In this document: piece after piece, positions 1 through 5,536 of the stretch
Layout of the letters: every line of letters begins with the position of its first letter
Numbering within the stretch: position 1 is the stretch's first letter
DNA from: an uncultured Coprococcus sp.
GTDB lineage: Bacteria > Bacillota > Clostridia > Lachnospirales > Lachnospiraceae
Assembly: GCA_900548315.1 (NCBI GenBank)
Contig: URJU01000117.1
Coordinates: 1-7,207, forward strand
Reading direction: 5' to 3'
DNA length: 7,207 nucleotides
Program-made: the position numbers and the translations under genes
The notes under the pieces: model-generated
Told to the model about the DNA's origin: nothing
Seen by the model: the letters and a program-made list of their open reading frames with translations, nothing else
The model's database searches: none

Positions 1-48
1 CGAGATTACTACGCGTCTCGTGGGCTCGGAGATGTGTATAAGAGACAG
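1..48 (+). other. Illumina Nextera adapter carried into the contig (not genomic)
   Basis: The 19-base mosaic end AGATGTGTATAAGAGACAG occupies 30-48. It is preceded by GTCTCGTGGGCTCGG (15-29), an 8-base index TACTACGC (7-14), and CGAGAT (1-6), the end of the P7 primer. This order is exactly that of the Nextera i7 side. From memory, the reverse complement of the index, GCGTAGTA, corresponds to N719 of the Nextera XT v2 set. The segment is a library artefact left by incomplete trimming, so real sequence begins at 49. Confidence 0.98.
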
Positions 49-69
49 ATACAGAGAGGGGGAATTGGC

Positions 70-345
70 ATGATATATGATATAGTGCAAGTGGTTCCAT
101 TTGATGATTATACAGTATATGTGTATTTTGAGGATGGCAAAATTGTATGTTATGACGCAAAACCACTACTGGATAAGAAAGTGTTTGAACCACTTAGAGA
201 CAAAGATTTCTTTTTGAATTCATGTACAATTTTGAATGGAACTTTGGCATGGGATGTGACAGGAACGAGGGATACATCGAAATGTCTGGATATAGATCCG
301 GATACGTTATATGAATTGGAAAATGTAAAAGATAAAATAGCATAA
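70..345 (+). CDS. DUF2442 domain protein, 91 aa
   Basis: This is a small soluble protein that looks complete for the DUF2442 family. The family signature is near the C-terminus: an LAWDVTGT-like strand followed by LDIDPDTLYE (about residues 74-84), with the usual N-terminal beta-strands (YTVYVYFEDGKIVCYD). The start at 70 is chosen because GAGGGGG (56-62) lies 7 nt upstream. The in-frame ATG at 34 lies inside the sequencing adapter and cannot be real. The biochemical function of DUF2442 is unknown to me. Such genes often sit beside a DUF4160 gene in Firmicutes, and that partner would lie upstream, beyond the contig end. The gene ends just before a strong terminator, so it is the last gene of its transcript. 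Confidence 0.88.
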   Translation: MIYDIVQVVPFDDYTVYVYFEDGKIVCYDAKPLLDKKVFEPLRDKDFFLNSCTILNGTLAWDVTGTRDTSKCLDIDPDTLYELENVKDKIA

Positions 346-376
346 CATAAATTGGTATACAGTAAACTATAAATAG

Positions 377-414
377 CTGGTGTATGGACGAAACGTCTGT
401 GCGCCAGTTTTTTT
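377..414 (+). terminator. Strong intrinsic terminator after the DUF2442 gene
   Basis: A continuous 14-base-pair stem (377-390 with 394-407, including a few G-U pairs) closes on an AAA loop and is followed at once by seven T residues (408-414). It separates the DUF2442 transcript from the pantothenate operon downstream. Confidence 0.93.
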
Positions 415-493
415 GTGCAGACAACAATACAGAGTTTGTATATGCGCAGGATTTGGGTGGCTGGCGGGGCAACTATGAAAAAACTGATCAGCG

Positions 494-534
494 TGATATA
501 ATGAGCATTGTGACGACAGGCGATAGGATATAAT
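494..534 (+). promoter_or_regulatory. Candidate promoter(s) for the yhdT-panF operon
   Basis: Two perfect TATAAT hexamers lie in the gap before yhdT. The first (497-502) is preceded by TG plus one base, forming an extended -10 (494-502), but has no clear -35. The second (529-534) has TTGTGA at 508-513 with a short 15-base spacer. One or both are plausible because a terminator closes the preceding unit and no other promoter-like sequence is obvious. The 415-641 gap otherwise holds only a short inverted repeat (AATGG-ATT-CCATT, near 562-574). I recognise no riboswitch there. Confidence 0.4.
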
Positions 535-641
535 AAGCTAATAGTGTAGGCATCAGCGGTAAAATGGATTCCATTAGGTATAAAAGATATATACATGGTT
601 AAAGCTCGATGTATTTATGAAATATAAGGGGATATATTATT

Positions 642-917
642 ATGATGAAACTGACAAAGGAAGAACAGCACAGGCAGTGCATAAAAGAGATCAAAGCGAC
701 GCTGCTTGTGGTATTTATATGTTTTTTATGGCATGTGCTCACCGCGTTCCTGCTAAATGGCACCGGGTGGACGGTTTTCCATATGCCGGCGTGGTTTGTG
801 GTCTCGGTGCTTGGAACAGTGGTGCTTGCGGTGATCGGGGTATTCTGGCTGCTTAAGTTTGTGTTCGTAGATTTCCAATATGAAGAGGATGAGAGTGAGG
901 GTGAAAATGAACAGTAA
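642..917 (+). CDS. yhdT: YhdT family small membrane protein
   Basis: This 91-residue protein has two membrane helices (about 18-38 and 50-74), a lysine-rich N-terminus and an acidic C-terminal tail (EEDESEGENE). Size, topology and position directly before panF match the YhdT (DUF997) family, which is encoded beside the pantothenate symporter in E. coli and many other bacteria. Its exact role is not established; a helper role for PanF in the membrane is an inference from this linkage. The ATG at 642 follows AAGGGG (626-631) by 10 nt; the ATG at 645 is an alternative. Its last 11 nt overlap the panF start, which suggests translational coupling. Confidence 0.88.
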   Translation: MMKLTKEEQHRQCIKEIKATLLVVFICFLWHVLTAFLLNGTGWTVFHMPAWFVVSVLGTVVLAVIGVFWLLKFVFVDFQYEEDESEGENEQ

Positions 918-2394
918 TCAGATATTGATCTTATCGGTTTTTCTCGGATATCTGTTATTCAATATTGTGGTGAGCTTTGTCTACAGCAGAAGGGCGGAGA
1001 AAAGTCTGCACACAACGTCCGAGAAGAAGTATTTCATAGGCGGAAGAAATATGAACGGAATCGTCCTAGCCATGACGATCATGGCAACATATACCTCCGC
1101 TAGTTCATTTATATCAGGACCGGGTGCAGCGGGTCTTACATATGGATATGCACAGGCGTGGATAGCTGCTATTCAGGTCCCGGTCACATTTCTGGTGCTC
1201 GGTGTGCTTGGAAATAAGCTGGCGATAGTGTCCAGACGAACTGGCGCTGTGACAGTGGTGGGCTACTTCAAGGCGAGATACAAGAGCGATGCGCTGGTGG
1301 TCATCACGAGCCTTGGGCTTATAGTTTTCTTCATAGCACAGATGATAAGCCAGTTTACGGGAGGAGCCACACTTATAGCATCTATAACGGGAATGGATCA
1401 TGTGAGTTCACTTTTGATATTTGGCACAGTCGTGATATTGTACACAGCTATTGGCGGATTCAGTGCGGTTGTTATAACTGACACGATTCAGGGAATAGTA
1501 ATGTGTATCGGAACATTCCTGTTTATATTCTTTGTCTTAAGGAGCGGGGGCGGTCTTGCCGCGATAGATGCCGGTCTTCAGACAAACCTGCCGGAGGTGT
1601 ACGATGACATTTTCTCGAAATACACTCCAGGAGGACTGCTCAGCTATTGGGTGCTTGTGGGATTTGGAACGCTGGGGCTTCCCCAGACTGCTGTGCGCGC
1701 CATGGGATTTAAGGATACGAAGAGCATGCACAGAGCGATGTGGATCGGAGTTCTCACATGCAGCTTTGTGATCGTGGGAATGCATCTTGCAGGAACATGG
1801 GCTGGCGCACTTGTCGATACGGACAATCTTCCAACTTCGGATTATTTTATACCATATATAGTACAGAAGATCATGCCGCCTGGAATAGCAGCGATATTCC
1901 TCGCAGCGCCGATGGCAGCAGTCATGTCGACAGCGGATTCGCTCCTCATACTTGCCACAGCAGCTATAGTGAAGGATCTGTGGAAGAATTACGTGGTGGG
2001 TGATGATCCGGTGAAAAATGAGAAATACGACAAGAATGTCAAGCTGGTGAGCACGATACTTACGATGTTGCTCGGCGTGGTGGTGATGGTTCTCACGATC
2101 AATCCGCCGGATATAATTTTCATGCTAAACATGTTTGCATTTGGCGGACTTGAATGCACATTCTTCTGGCCTCTTGTGGGTGGTCTGTTCTGGAAGAAGG
2201 GAACTAAGCAGGCGGCGGTGTGCAGCAGCGTAGGTGCGATTGCGACATATATATTTGCAACGTATTTTATCAAGATCGCCGGGATAAATGCGGTCGTGTG
2301 GGGACTGATGGTAGGTGCGGTGCTGTACTTTGGAATTGGATTTGTAACGGGAAGAAAAGGACTTGATCCGGATATTCTGGACAAGTGCTTTTGA
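907..2394 (+). CDS. panF: Sodium/pantothenate symporter
   Basis: This polytopic inner-membrane protein of 495 residues belongs to the sodium:solute symporter (SSF) family and is close in length to E. coli PanF (483 aa). It imports pantothenate (vitamin B5), the precursor of coenzyme A, with sodium. Visible family features are the N-terminal FIGGRNMNG and ATYTSASSFISGPG segments (43-73), the GLPQTAVRAMGFKDTKSMHR loop (257-276), and AAPMAAVMSTADSLL (333-347), where the Ser-Thr pair lies in the sodium-site helix of SSF proteins. About a dozen hydrophobic helices can be counted. The start at 907 is preferred over the in-frame ATG at 880: GAGGG (897-901) precedes it at good spacing, and the protein then begins directly with helix 1. 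The pairing with yhdT supports PanF over other SSF members. Confidence 0.9.
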   Translation: MNSNQILILSVFLGYLLFNIVVSFVYSRRAEKSLHTTSEKKYFIGGRNMNGIVLAMTIMATYTSASSFISGPGAAGLTYGYAQAWIAAIQVPVTFLVLGVLGNKLAIVSRRTGAVTVVGYFKARYKSDALVVITSLGLIVFFIAQMISQFTGGATLIASITGMDHVSSLLIFGTVVILYTAIGGFSAVVITDTIQGIVMCIGTFLFIFFVLRSGGGLAAIDAGLQTNLPEVYDDIFSKYTPGGLLSYWVLVGFGTLGLPQTAVRAMGFKDTKSMHRAMWIGVLTCSFVIVGMHLAGTWAGALVDTDNLPTSDYFIPYIVQKIMPPGIAAIFLAAPMAAVMSTADSLLILATAAIVKDLWKNYVVGDDPVKNEKYDKNVKLVSTILTMLLGVVVMVLTINPPDIIFMLNMFAFGGLECTFFWPLVGGLFWKKGTKQAAVCSSVGAIATYIFATYFIKIAGINAVVWGLMVGAVLYFGIGFVTGRKGLDPDILDKCF

Positions 2395-2447
2395 TATGTG
2401 CGCAGGATGTATGAACATGAAAATAGAGTTGAAAGGTAAAATGAAGC

Positions 2448-2894
2448 ATGAATGAGATAAACGACAACAAAAAAGCAATGTCCGAGGATGTGAAACAGGC
2501 ACTGATAAGGTTTAACAAGGACAACATCTATGTCCAGAACCTGAAGATAGAGCTGGTCGATATGAGCCTTGGATATGTGAAGGGCAAGATGATGGTCACA
2601 GAGGATGTCCTGAATCCATATGGTTCTGTGCATGGTGGATGCCTGTACTCACTTGCGGATATAGTGAGCGGGATCGCAGCATGTACCTACGGAAAGTTTT
2701 CTTCAACTATAGATGGAACCATGACATATATAGCTCCGGCTATGAACACGGAGTATCTCATCTGTGAGGGAATCGAGATACGTCAGGGCAAGAAGGTGTC
2801 ACTGTACGAGGCAAATATTTACGATGACAAGGGACAGCTTGTAGACAAGGCAAGGTTCTCGTTCTACATGATGAACCGTTCTGTTGTGGAATAG
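2448..2894 (+). CDS. PaaI-type hotdog-fold thioesterase
   Basis: This 148-residue cytoplasmic protein has the hotdog thioesterase signature NPYGSVHGGCLYSLAD (56-71): the HGG turn at 62-64 and Asp71 on the central helix, as in PaaI/YdiI-like acyl-CoA thioesterases. It probably hydrolyses an acyl- or aryl-CoA; the substrate cannot be read from sequence. The ATG at 2448 follows GAAAGG (2431-2436) by 11 nt. The next in-frame ATG at 2478 has no ribosome site. The gene lies 53 nt after panF and 19 nt before sfsA on the same strand, so it is probably co-transcribed. Placing a CoA-ester hydrolase beside uptake of the CoA precursor is suggestive, but the link is inference. Confidence 0.85.
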   Translation: MNEINDNKKAMSEDVKQALIRFNKDNIYVQNLKIELVDMSLGYVKGKMMVTEDVLNPYGSVHGGCLYSLADIVSGIAACTYGKFSSTIDGTMTYIAPAMNTEYLICEGIEIRQGKKVSLYEANIYDDKGQLVDKARFSFYMMNRSVVE

Positions 2895-2913
2895 ATGGGA
2901 GATGTAAGGCAAG

Positions 2914-3570
2914 GTGAAATATACAAATGTTATCTCAGGCAAGTTCGTAGACAGGCCAAACAGGTTCACAGCCCATGTGGAGATAGACGAAGTTACAGAG
3001 ACCGTGCACGTAAAGAACACAGGGAGGCTTAGCAGTTTGCTGATACCGGGGAGCACGGTCAGCCTTGAGAAGTCTGCAAATCCAAACCGCAAGACGAAAT
3101 ACGATCTCATAGCGGTGGAGGATCCAAAGCTTGGCTGGGTGAACGTGGACAGTCAGGTGCCGAATAAGGTGGTTTTGGAATGGCTTAAAACAAAGGATTA
3201 TGACTTTATAAAGCCAGAGTATGTATACGGGGATTCAAGGATTGATTTCTATATGGAAAAGGATGGCACGAAGTATCTCATGGAGGTCAAGGGCTGTACG
3301 CAGGAGATCGATGGGATAGGATATTTCCCGGATGCACCCACCGACAGGGGAGTCAGGCATTTGCGGGAGCTGATGAAGGCGGTCTCCGAGGGATATAAAT
3401 GTTATGTGGCATTTGTCATTCCGATGACAGGGATAACTGAGGTCAGACCAAATGCGGAAATACACAGGGAGTTCGCGGAGACTTTCTATGAGGCGAAGGC
3501 TGCCGGTGTGGAGGTGTTAAATCTCACATGCCGGGTTACACGGGATGAGCTGGAGATAGTGGATAAGTGA
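2914..3570 (+). CDS. sfsA: SfsA family DNA-binding protein / nuclease
   Basis: This 218-residue protein is nearly full length for SfsA (E. coli 234 aa). The N-terminal half is the OB-like nucleic-acid-binding region with the conserved HVKNTGRLSSLLIPG stretch (32-46). The C-terminal half is a PD-(D/E)xK nuclease-like fold with SRIDF (Asp111), MEVKG (Glu124, Lys126) and the hallmark FPDAPTDRGVRHLREL (138-153). E. coli SfsA was first described as stimulating maltose metabolism when overproduced; the true substrate is not settled. The start is GTG at 2914, the only start giving the family N-terminus. Ribosome-site candidates are GGGAG (2897-2901) and AAGG (2906-2909), neither at ideal spacing. 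No terminator follows the stop before the small-RNA promoter at 3614. Confidence 0.92.
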   Translation: MKYTNVISGKFVDRPNRFTAHVEIDEVTETVHVKNTGRLSSLLIPGSTVSLEKSANPNRKTKYDLIAVEDPKLGWVNVDSQVPNKVVLEWLKTKDYDFIKPEYVYGDSRIDFYMEKDGTKYLMEVKGCTQEIDGIGYFPDAPTDRGVRHLRELMKAVSEGYKCYVAFVIPMTGITEVRPNAEIHREFAETFYEAKAAGVEVLNLTCRVTRDELEIVDK

Positions 3571-3613
3571 GATAGGTGAAAATTATAAGGGTAAATGATA
3601 AGCAAATATACGT

Positions 3614-3642
3614 TTGACATGCAAGCGGCTAAATGCTAGTAT
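3614..3642 (+). promoter_or_regulatory. Antitoxin-RNA promoter, copy A
   Basis: A perfect -35 TTGACA (3614-3619) is followed after 17 bases by an extended -10, TGcTAGTAT (3634-3642). An overlapping TATAAT (3640-3645) would need a 20-base spacer. The 17-base choice aligns with copy B, where the same spacing gives TGgTATCAT. The predicted start is near 3649. This looks stronger than the opposing peptide promoter. Confidence 0.82.
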
Positions 3643-3654
3643 AATAACAAAAGG

Positions 3655-3677
3655 TGCTACCGATAGACGGTTAGCCT
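3655..3677 (+). repeat. 23-nt identical element shared with copy B (6961-6983)
   Basis: The block containing GCTACCGATAGACGGTTAGC is identical at 6961-6983, while flanking bases differ. It forms the first hairpin of the small RNA. Perfect identity inside otherwise diverged copies implies selection on the RNA element or recent exchange. Confidence 0.93.
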
Positions 3678-3694
3678 TGATATATGAATGGTAT

Positions 3695-3738
3695 AAAATA
3701 ACCGCTCACAGTTTACCAGGCTGGGCGGTTATTTTTTT
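3695..3738 (+). terminator. Terminator of antisense RNA A, overlapping the peptide stop codon
   Basis: The stem AATAACCGC (3697-3705) pairs with GCGGTTATT (3725-3733). The loop contains CAGTTTACCAG (3709-3719), which is identical in copy B, and seven T residues follow (3732-3738). The stem can lengthen to 11 pairs (3695-3705). Read on the minus strand, the same stem is followed by TTATTTTAT, so it may also stop the peptide mRNA. The minus-strand stop codon TAA (3729-3731) lies in the stem. It may also terminate sfsA transcription. Confidence 0.88.
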
Positions 3739-3833
3739 GTCTTATTCTTGCTCCTAGAGCCAACGGCATAACCAAGATTAAAGCAAGTAAGACATAAGCT
3801 GATGATGGCTATAAAAAGATCCGTTGTAAGCAT
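3729..3833 (-). CDS. Putative type I (holin-like/Fst-type) toxin peptide, copy A, 34 aa
   Basis: The peptide begins MLTTDLFIAIISLCLTCF, continues NLGYAVG, and ends in a basic tail (SRSKNKTKK). A single membrane helix spans about residues 4-24. The start at 3833 has GGAGG (plus-strand 3843-3847) 9 nt upstream. Of its first 25 residues, 14 match the copy B peptide, including MLT and LTCFxLGY. Short length, one helix and a lysine tail fit type I toxins such as Fst, TxpA/BsrG and the 'putative holin-like toxin' (Hol-Tox) group, which depolarise or damage the membrane when overproduced. Assignment to a named family is uncertain. The last two Lys codons and stop lie in the T-tract and stem of the convergent antisense RNA terminator. 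Confidence 0.82.
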   Translation of the reverse strand: MLTTDLFIAIISLCLTCFNLGYAVGSRSKNKTKK

Positions 3834-3842
3834 AAGCAAAAA

Positions 3843-3938
3843 CCTCCGTGATAGATTTCCAAAAATGGATTTTCTATGTAAACACAGGCTACAAACTCCT
3901 GTGGTGAAGGTTAACCGCCTACCGAATAGGGTAGCACC
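3843..3938 (-). promoter_or_regulatory. Structured 5' leader of toxin mRNA A
   Basis: The predicted mRNA starts near 3938 with GGTGCTACC and gives a leader of about 105 nt. Three hairpins are visible, in mRNA order: CTACC/GGTAG with a 6-nt loop (plus-strand 3919-3934), CACAGG/CCTGTG (3883-3903), and an interrupted stem ATAGA...TCTAT with TCCA/TGGA (3851-3877), just before the GGAGG ribosome site (3843-3847). The second and third are preserved at matching positions in copy B with compensatory changes. In type I toxins such leader structures delay or block ribosome entry; that role here is inferred. Confidence 0.68.
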
Positions 3939-3944
3939 AAATAT

Positions 3945-3973
3945 ATTATAACAAACATATGTTCGATGCACAA
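3945..3973 (-). promoter_or_regulatory. Toxin mRNA promoter, copy A
   Basis: On the minus strand TTGTGC (3968-3973) and TATAAT (3945-3950) are separated by 17 bases. The -10 is perfect and the -35 keeps TTG only. The predicted start near 3938 falls exactly on GGTGCTACC. The remaining sequence to 4108 shows no other gene on either strand that I can support. Confidence 0.6.
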
Positions 3974-4108
3974 TACTGAATATACATGAGAATGAAAAAT
4001 GGGCTCGGCAAACACCTGTTACGATAAGTAACAGCATTGTCATAGTGCGTATATGGACTATCAAGGGTTATGATAATAAGCTTGAAAAAAACAGGAGGAA
4101 TATATATT

Positions 4109-4237
4109 ATGACAGTGGGAGAAGAAATAAAACAGTTAAGAAATGAGAATGGTCTTTCTCAGGAAAAGCTTGCAGAGAAATTAAATGTATCTCGTTCAGC
4201 GGTTGCAAAGTGGGAAACAGATGGAAGATTGAGTTAG
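4109..4237 (+). pseudogene. Truncated XRE-family regulator (N-terminal HTH only)
   Basis: The reading frame encodes 42 residues of a classic XRE/Cro-C1 helix-turn-helix: MTVGEEIKQLRNENGLSQEK, then LAEKLNVSRSAVAKWETD. It then departs from the family (normally ...WETD-x-G-x-PD...) and stops at TAG 4235-4237. AGGAGG (4093-4098) sits 10 nt before the ATG, so initiation signals are intact. The break lies at about 4219-4228, inside the last HTH helix region. It fits a deletion or frameshift that joined the HTH to unrelated or C-terminal sequence. It may still be translated into a short peptide, but it lacks the last HTH helices and any effector domain. It lies divergent to toxin A. Confidence 0.8.
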
Positions 4238-4401
4238 CAAAAAGAGAAGGATTGATAAGAGGCCTTTTGGATTTTCGGGATGATGCCTATCGTAATGTTG
4301 TGATCGATTCATTCGATGCAGATACAATTCATTTGCAGTTTGGTGGATAATTGGAACTTGGTGATATTGTTAAGATTGAGGAGATAAGTTATGGCGTTTG
4401 A
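4228..4401 (+). pseudogene. Decayed downstream reading frame, product not recognised
   Basis: In the frame +2 relative to the HTH fragment, a protein-like sequence runs from ATT 4228 (IELAKREGLIRGLLDF..., then RNVVIDSFDADTIHLQFGG). It meets an in-frame TAA at 4348-4350 and continues sensibly as LELGDIVKIEEISYGV to TGA 4399-4401. It has no start codon of its own. The strand-like pattern and the continuation past the stop suggest a disrupted gene, either the C-terminus of the regulator at 4109 or a different gene joined by deletion. Its end overlaps the GyrI-like start by 11 nt and its sequence supplies that gene's ribosome site, so the two were once probably coupled. I do not recognise the family. 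Confidence 0.6.
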
Positions 4402-5026
4402 TTTTAAGAAAGAATATAAAGAGTTTTATTTGCCGAAAAATAAGCCGCAGATCGTAACGATTCCAAGGGCGAATTACATAGCGGTAAGGGGCAAAGGCAA
4501 CCCGAATGAGGAGGGCGGAGAATATAAAGCTGCGATTGGTGTTTTGTATGCCGTTGCGTACACTCTCAAGATGAGTTATAAGACTGATTACAAAATAGAG
4601 GGATTTTTTGAATATGTTGTCCCACCGCTTGAAGGCTTTTGGTGGCAGGATAATGTTGAAGGTGTGGATTATACAGATAAATCTGCATTTAACTGGATTT
4701 CTGTTATTCGTCTTCCTGATTTTATAACAAAGAAGAATTTTGATTGGGCGGTGGAGACCGCGTCAAAGAAGAAAAAGATTGATTGTACTTGTGCAGAATT
4801 TCTGAGTATTGATGAAGGCTTGTGTGTGCAGGTCATGCATACAGGAGCATTTGATAATGAACCTGAGACAGTAGCAGTGATGGATAAATATTTGGAAGAT
4901 AATGGGTATGTAAATGATTTCACTGATGAAAGACATCATCACGAAATCTATCTATCAGACCCAAGAAAAACTGCACCGGAAAAATGTAAAACTGTTATAA
5001 GGCATCCGGTAAAGAAGAGATCGTGA
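4391..5026 (+). CDS. GyrI-like small-molecule-binding domain protein
   Basis: This 211-residue cytoplasmic protein resembles the stand-alone GyrI-like (SHS2/AraC effector-binding) family common in Clostridia. Characteristic segments are IPRANYIAVRGKGNPNE (24-40), VVPPLEGFWW (76-85), QVMHTGAFDNEPETV (147-161) and the C-terminal HHEIYLSDPRKTAPEKCKTV (183-202). Some GyrI-like proteins bind drugs and have been shown to hydrolyse cyclopropanoid genotoxins; whether this one does is unknown. GAGGAG (4378-4383) lies 7 nt before the ATG. It sits 33 nt before a GNAT gene, probably in one transcript, and fits a small resistance or detoxification cassette. The DNA is more AT-rich than the panF-sfsA operon. 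Confidence 0.88.
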   Translation: MAFDFKKEYKEFYLPKNKPQIVTIPRANYIAVRGKGNPNEEGGEYKAAIGVLYAVAYTLKMSYKTDYKIEGFFEYVVPPLEGFWWQDNVEGVDYTDKSAFNWISVIRLPDFITKKNFDWAVETASKKKKIDCTCAEFLSIDEGLCVQVMHTGAFDNEPETVAVMDKYLEDNGYVNDFTDERHHHEIYLSDPRKTAPEKCKTVIRHPVKKRS

Positions 5027-5059
5027 TTCTATTTTAGAAAATAAAAAATAAGGGACTTT

Positions 5060-5536
5060 ATGGATTACACAATAAGAAGATTAAAACAGGAAGAAACCGG
5101 GATATTAGATACATTTTTATATGAGGCAATATTTATTCCGGAGGGCGTGGAGGCACCTCCAAGGGACATTATCAATCAGCCGGAATTGCAAGTGTACGTT
5201 GACGACTTTGGAAACAGAGCGGGGGATATGGCATTTGTCGCAGAGGTAAATGATAAAGTTGTTGGAGCGGTGTGGGTTCGTATTATGGATGACTATGGGC
5301 ATGTTGATGACGATACACCGTCTTTTGCAATCTCACTGCTCAAAGAATACAGGAATTACGGCATTGGAACGGAGCTGATGAAAAGGATGCTGGCGGAGCT
5401 GAAAAACTGTGGATATAAGAGCGGTTCACTGTCTGTGCAAAAGCAGAACTATGCAGTCGGAATGTACAAAAAAGTTGGATTCCAGATCGTGGACGAGAAT
5501 GATGAGGAATATATAATGATTTGCAGGCTGTCGTAG
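5060..5536 (+). CDS. GNAT family N-acetyltransferase
   Basis: This 158-residue protein has a complete GNAT fold. Motif A holds the acetyl-CoA pyrophosphate loop RNYGIG (98-103) after strand 4 (FAISLLKEY), and the C-terminal signature NYAVGMYKKVGF (130-141) includes the Tyr that usually acts as general acid. It transfers acetyl from acetyl-CoA to an amine; the substrate is not predictable. AAGGGA (5050-5055) precedes the ATG by 4 nt. The stop TAG (5534-5536) is followed directly, in the same frame, by the ATG of a small membrane ORF. Confidence 0.9.
   Translation: MDYTIRRLKQEETGILDTFLYEAIFIPEGVEAPPRDIINQPELQVYVDDFGNRAGDMAFVAEVNDKVVGAVWVRIMDDYGHVDDDTPSFAISLLKEYRNYGIGTELMKRMLAELKNCGYKSGSLSVQKQNYAVGMYKKVGFQIVDENDEEYIMICRLS

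Larger units (their letters stand above)
3649..3738 (+). ncRNA. Putative type I antitoxin antisense RNA, copy A
   Basis: A predicted transcript of about 90 nt, from a strong promoter to an intrinsic terminator, contains no credible ORF. It opens with a hairpin (3656-3675: GCTA-CCG stem, ATAGA loop, CGG-TAGC return with one bulged T) that is identical in copy B. A conserved TATATGAAT linker and the terminator hairpin follow. Its 3' end overlaps the last codons and stop of the minus-strand peptide gene, so the two RNAs are complementary there. This is the geometry of Fst/RNAII and TxpA/RatA type loci. I match it to no named RNA family. Evidence is the conservation between copies plus the promoter and terminator; expression is inferred. 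Confidence 0.72.

Noticed and set aside
34..69. N-terminal extension of the DUF2442 protein starting at ATG 34
   Set aside because: The codon lies inside the sequencing adapter; the ribosome site and family length support the ATG at 70.
475..501. Tiny ORF (MKKLISVI) with a purine-rich stretch upstream
   Set aside because: Only eight codons; it overlaps a promoter-like -10 and is not coupled to a following gene. Probably chance.
1989..2633. Long minus-strand ORF of 214 codons across the panF end and thioesterase start
   Set aside because: It spans two well-supported plus-strand genes and an intergenic gap, has no family resemblance, and reflects codon bias of the opposite strand.
3834..4064. 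111-residue minus-strand protein reaching from 4064 to 3729
   Set aside because: The upstream part has no ribosome site and crosses the toxin promoter and leader hairpins; the real gene starts at 3833 after GGAGG.
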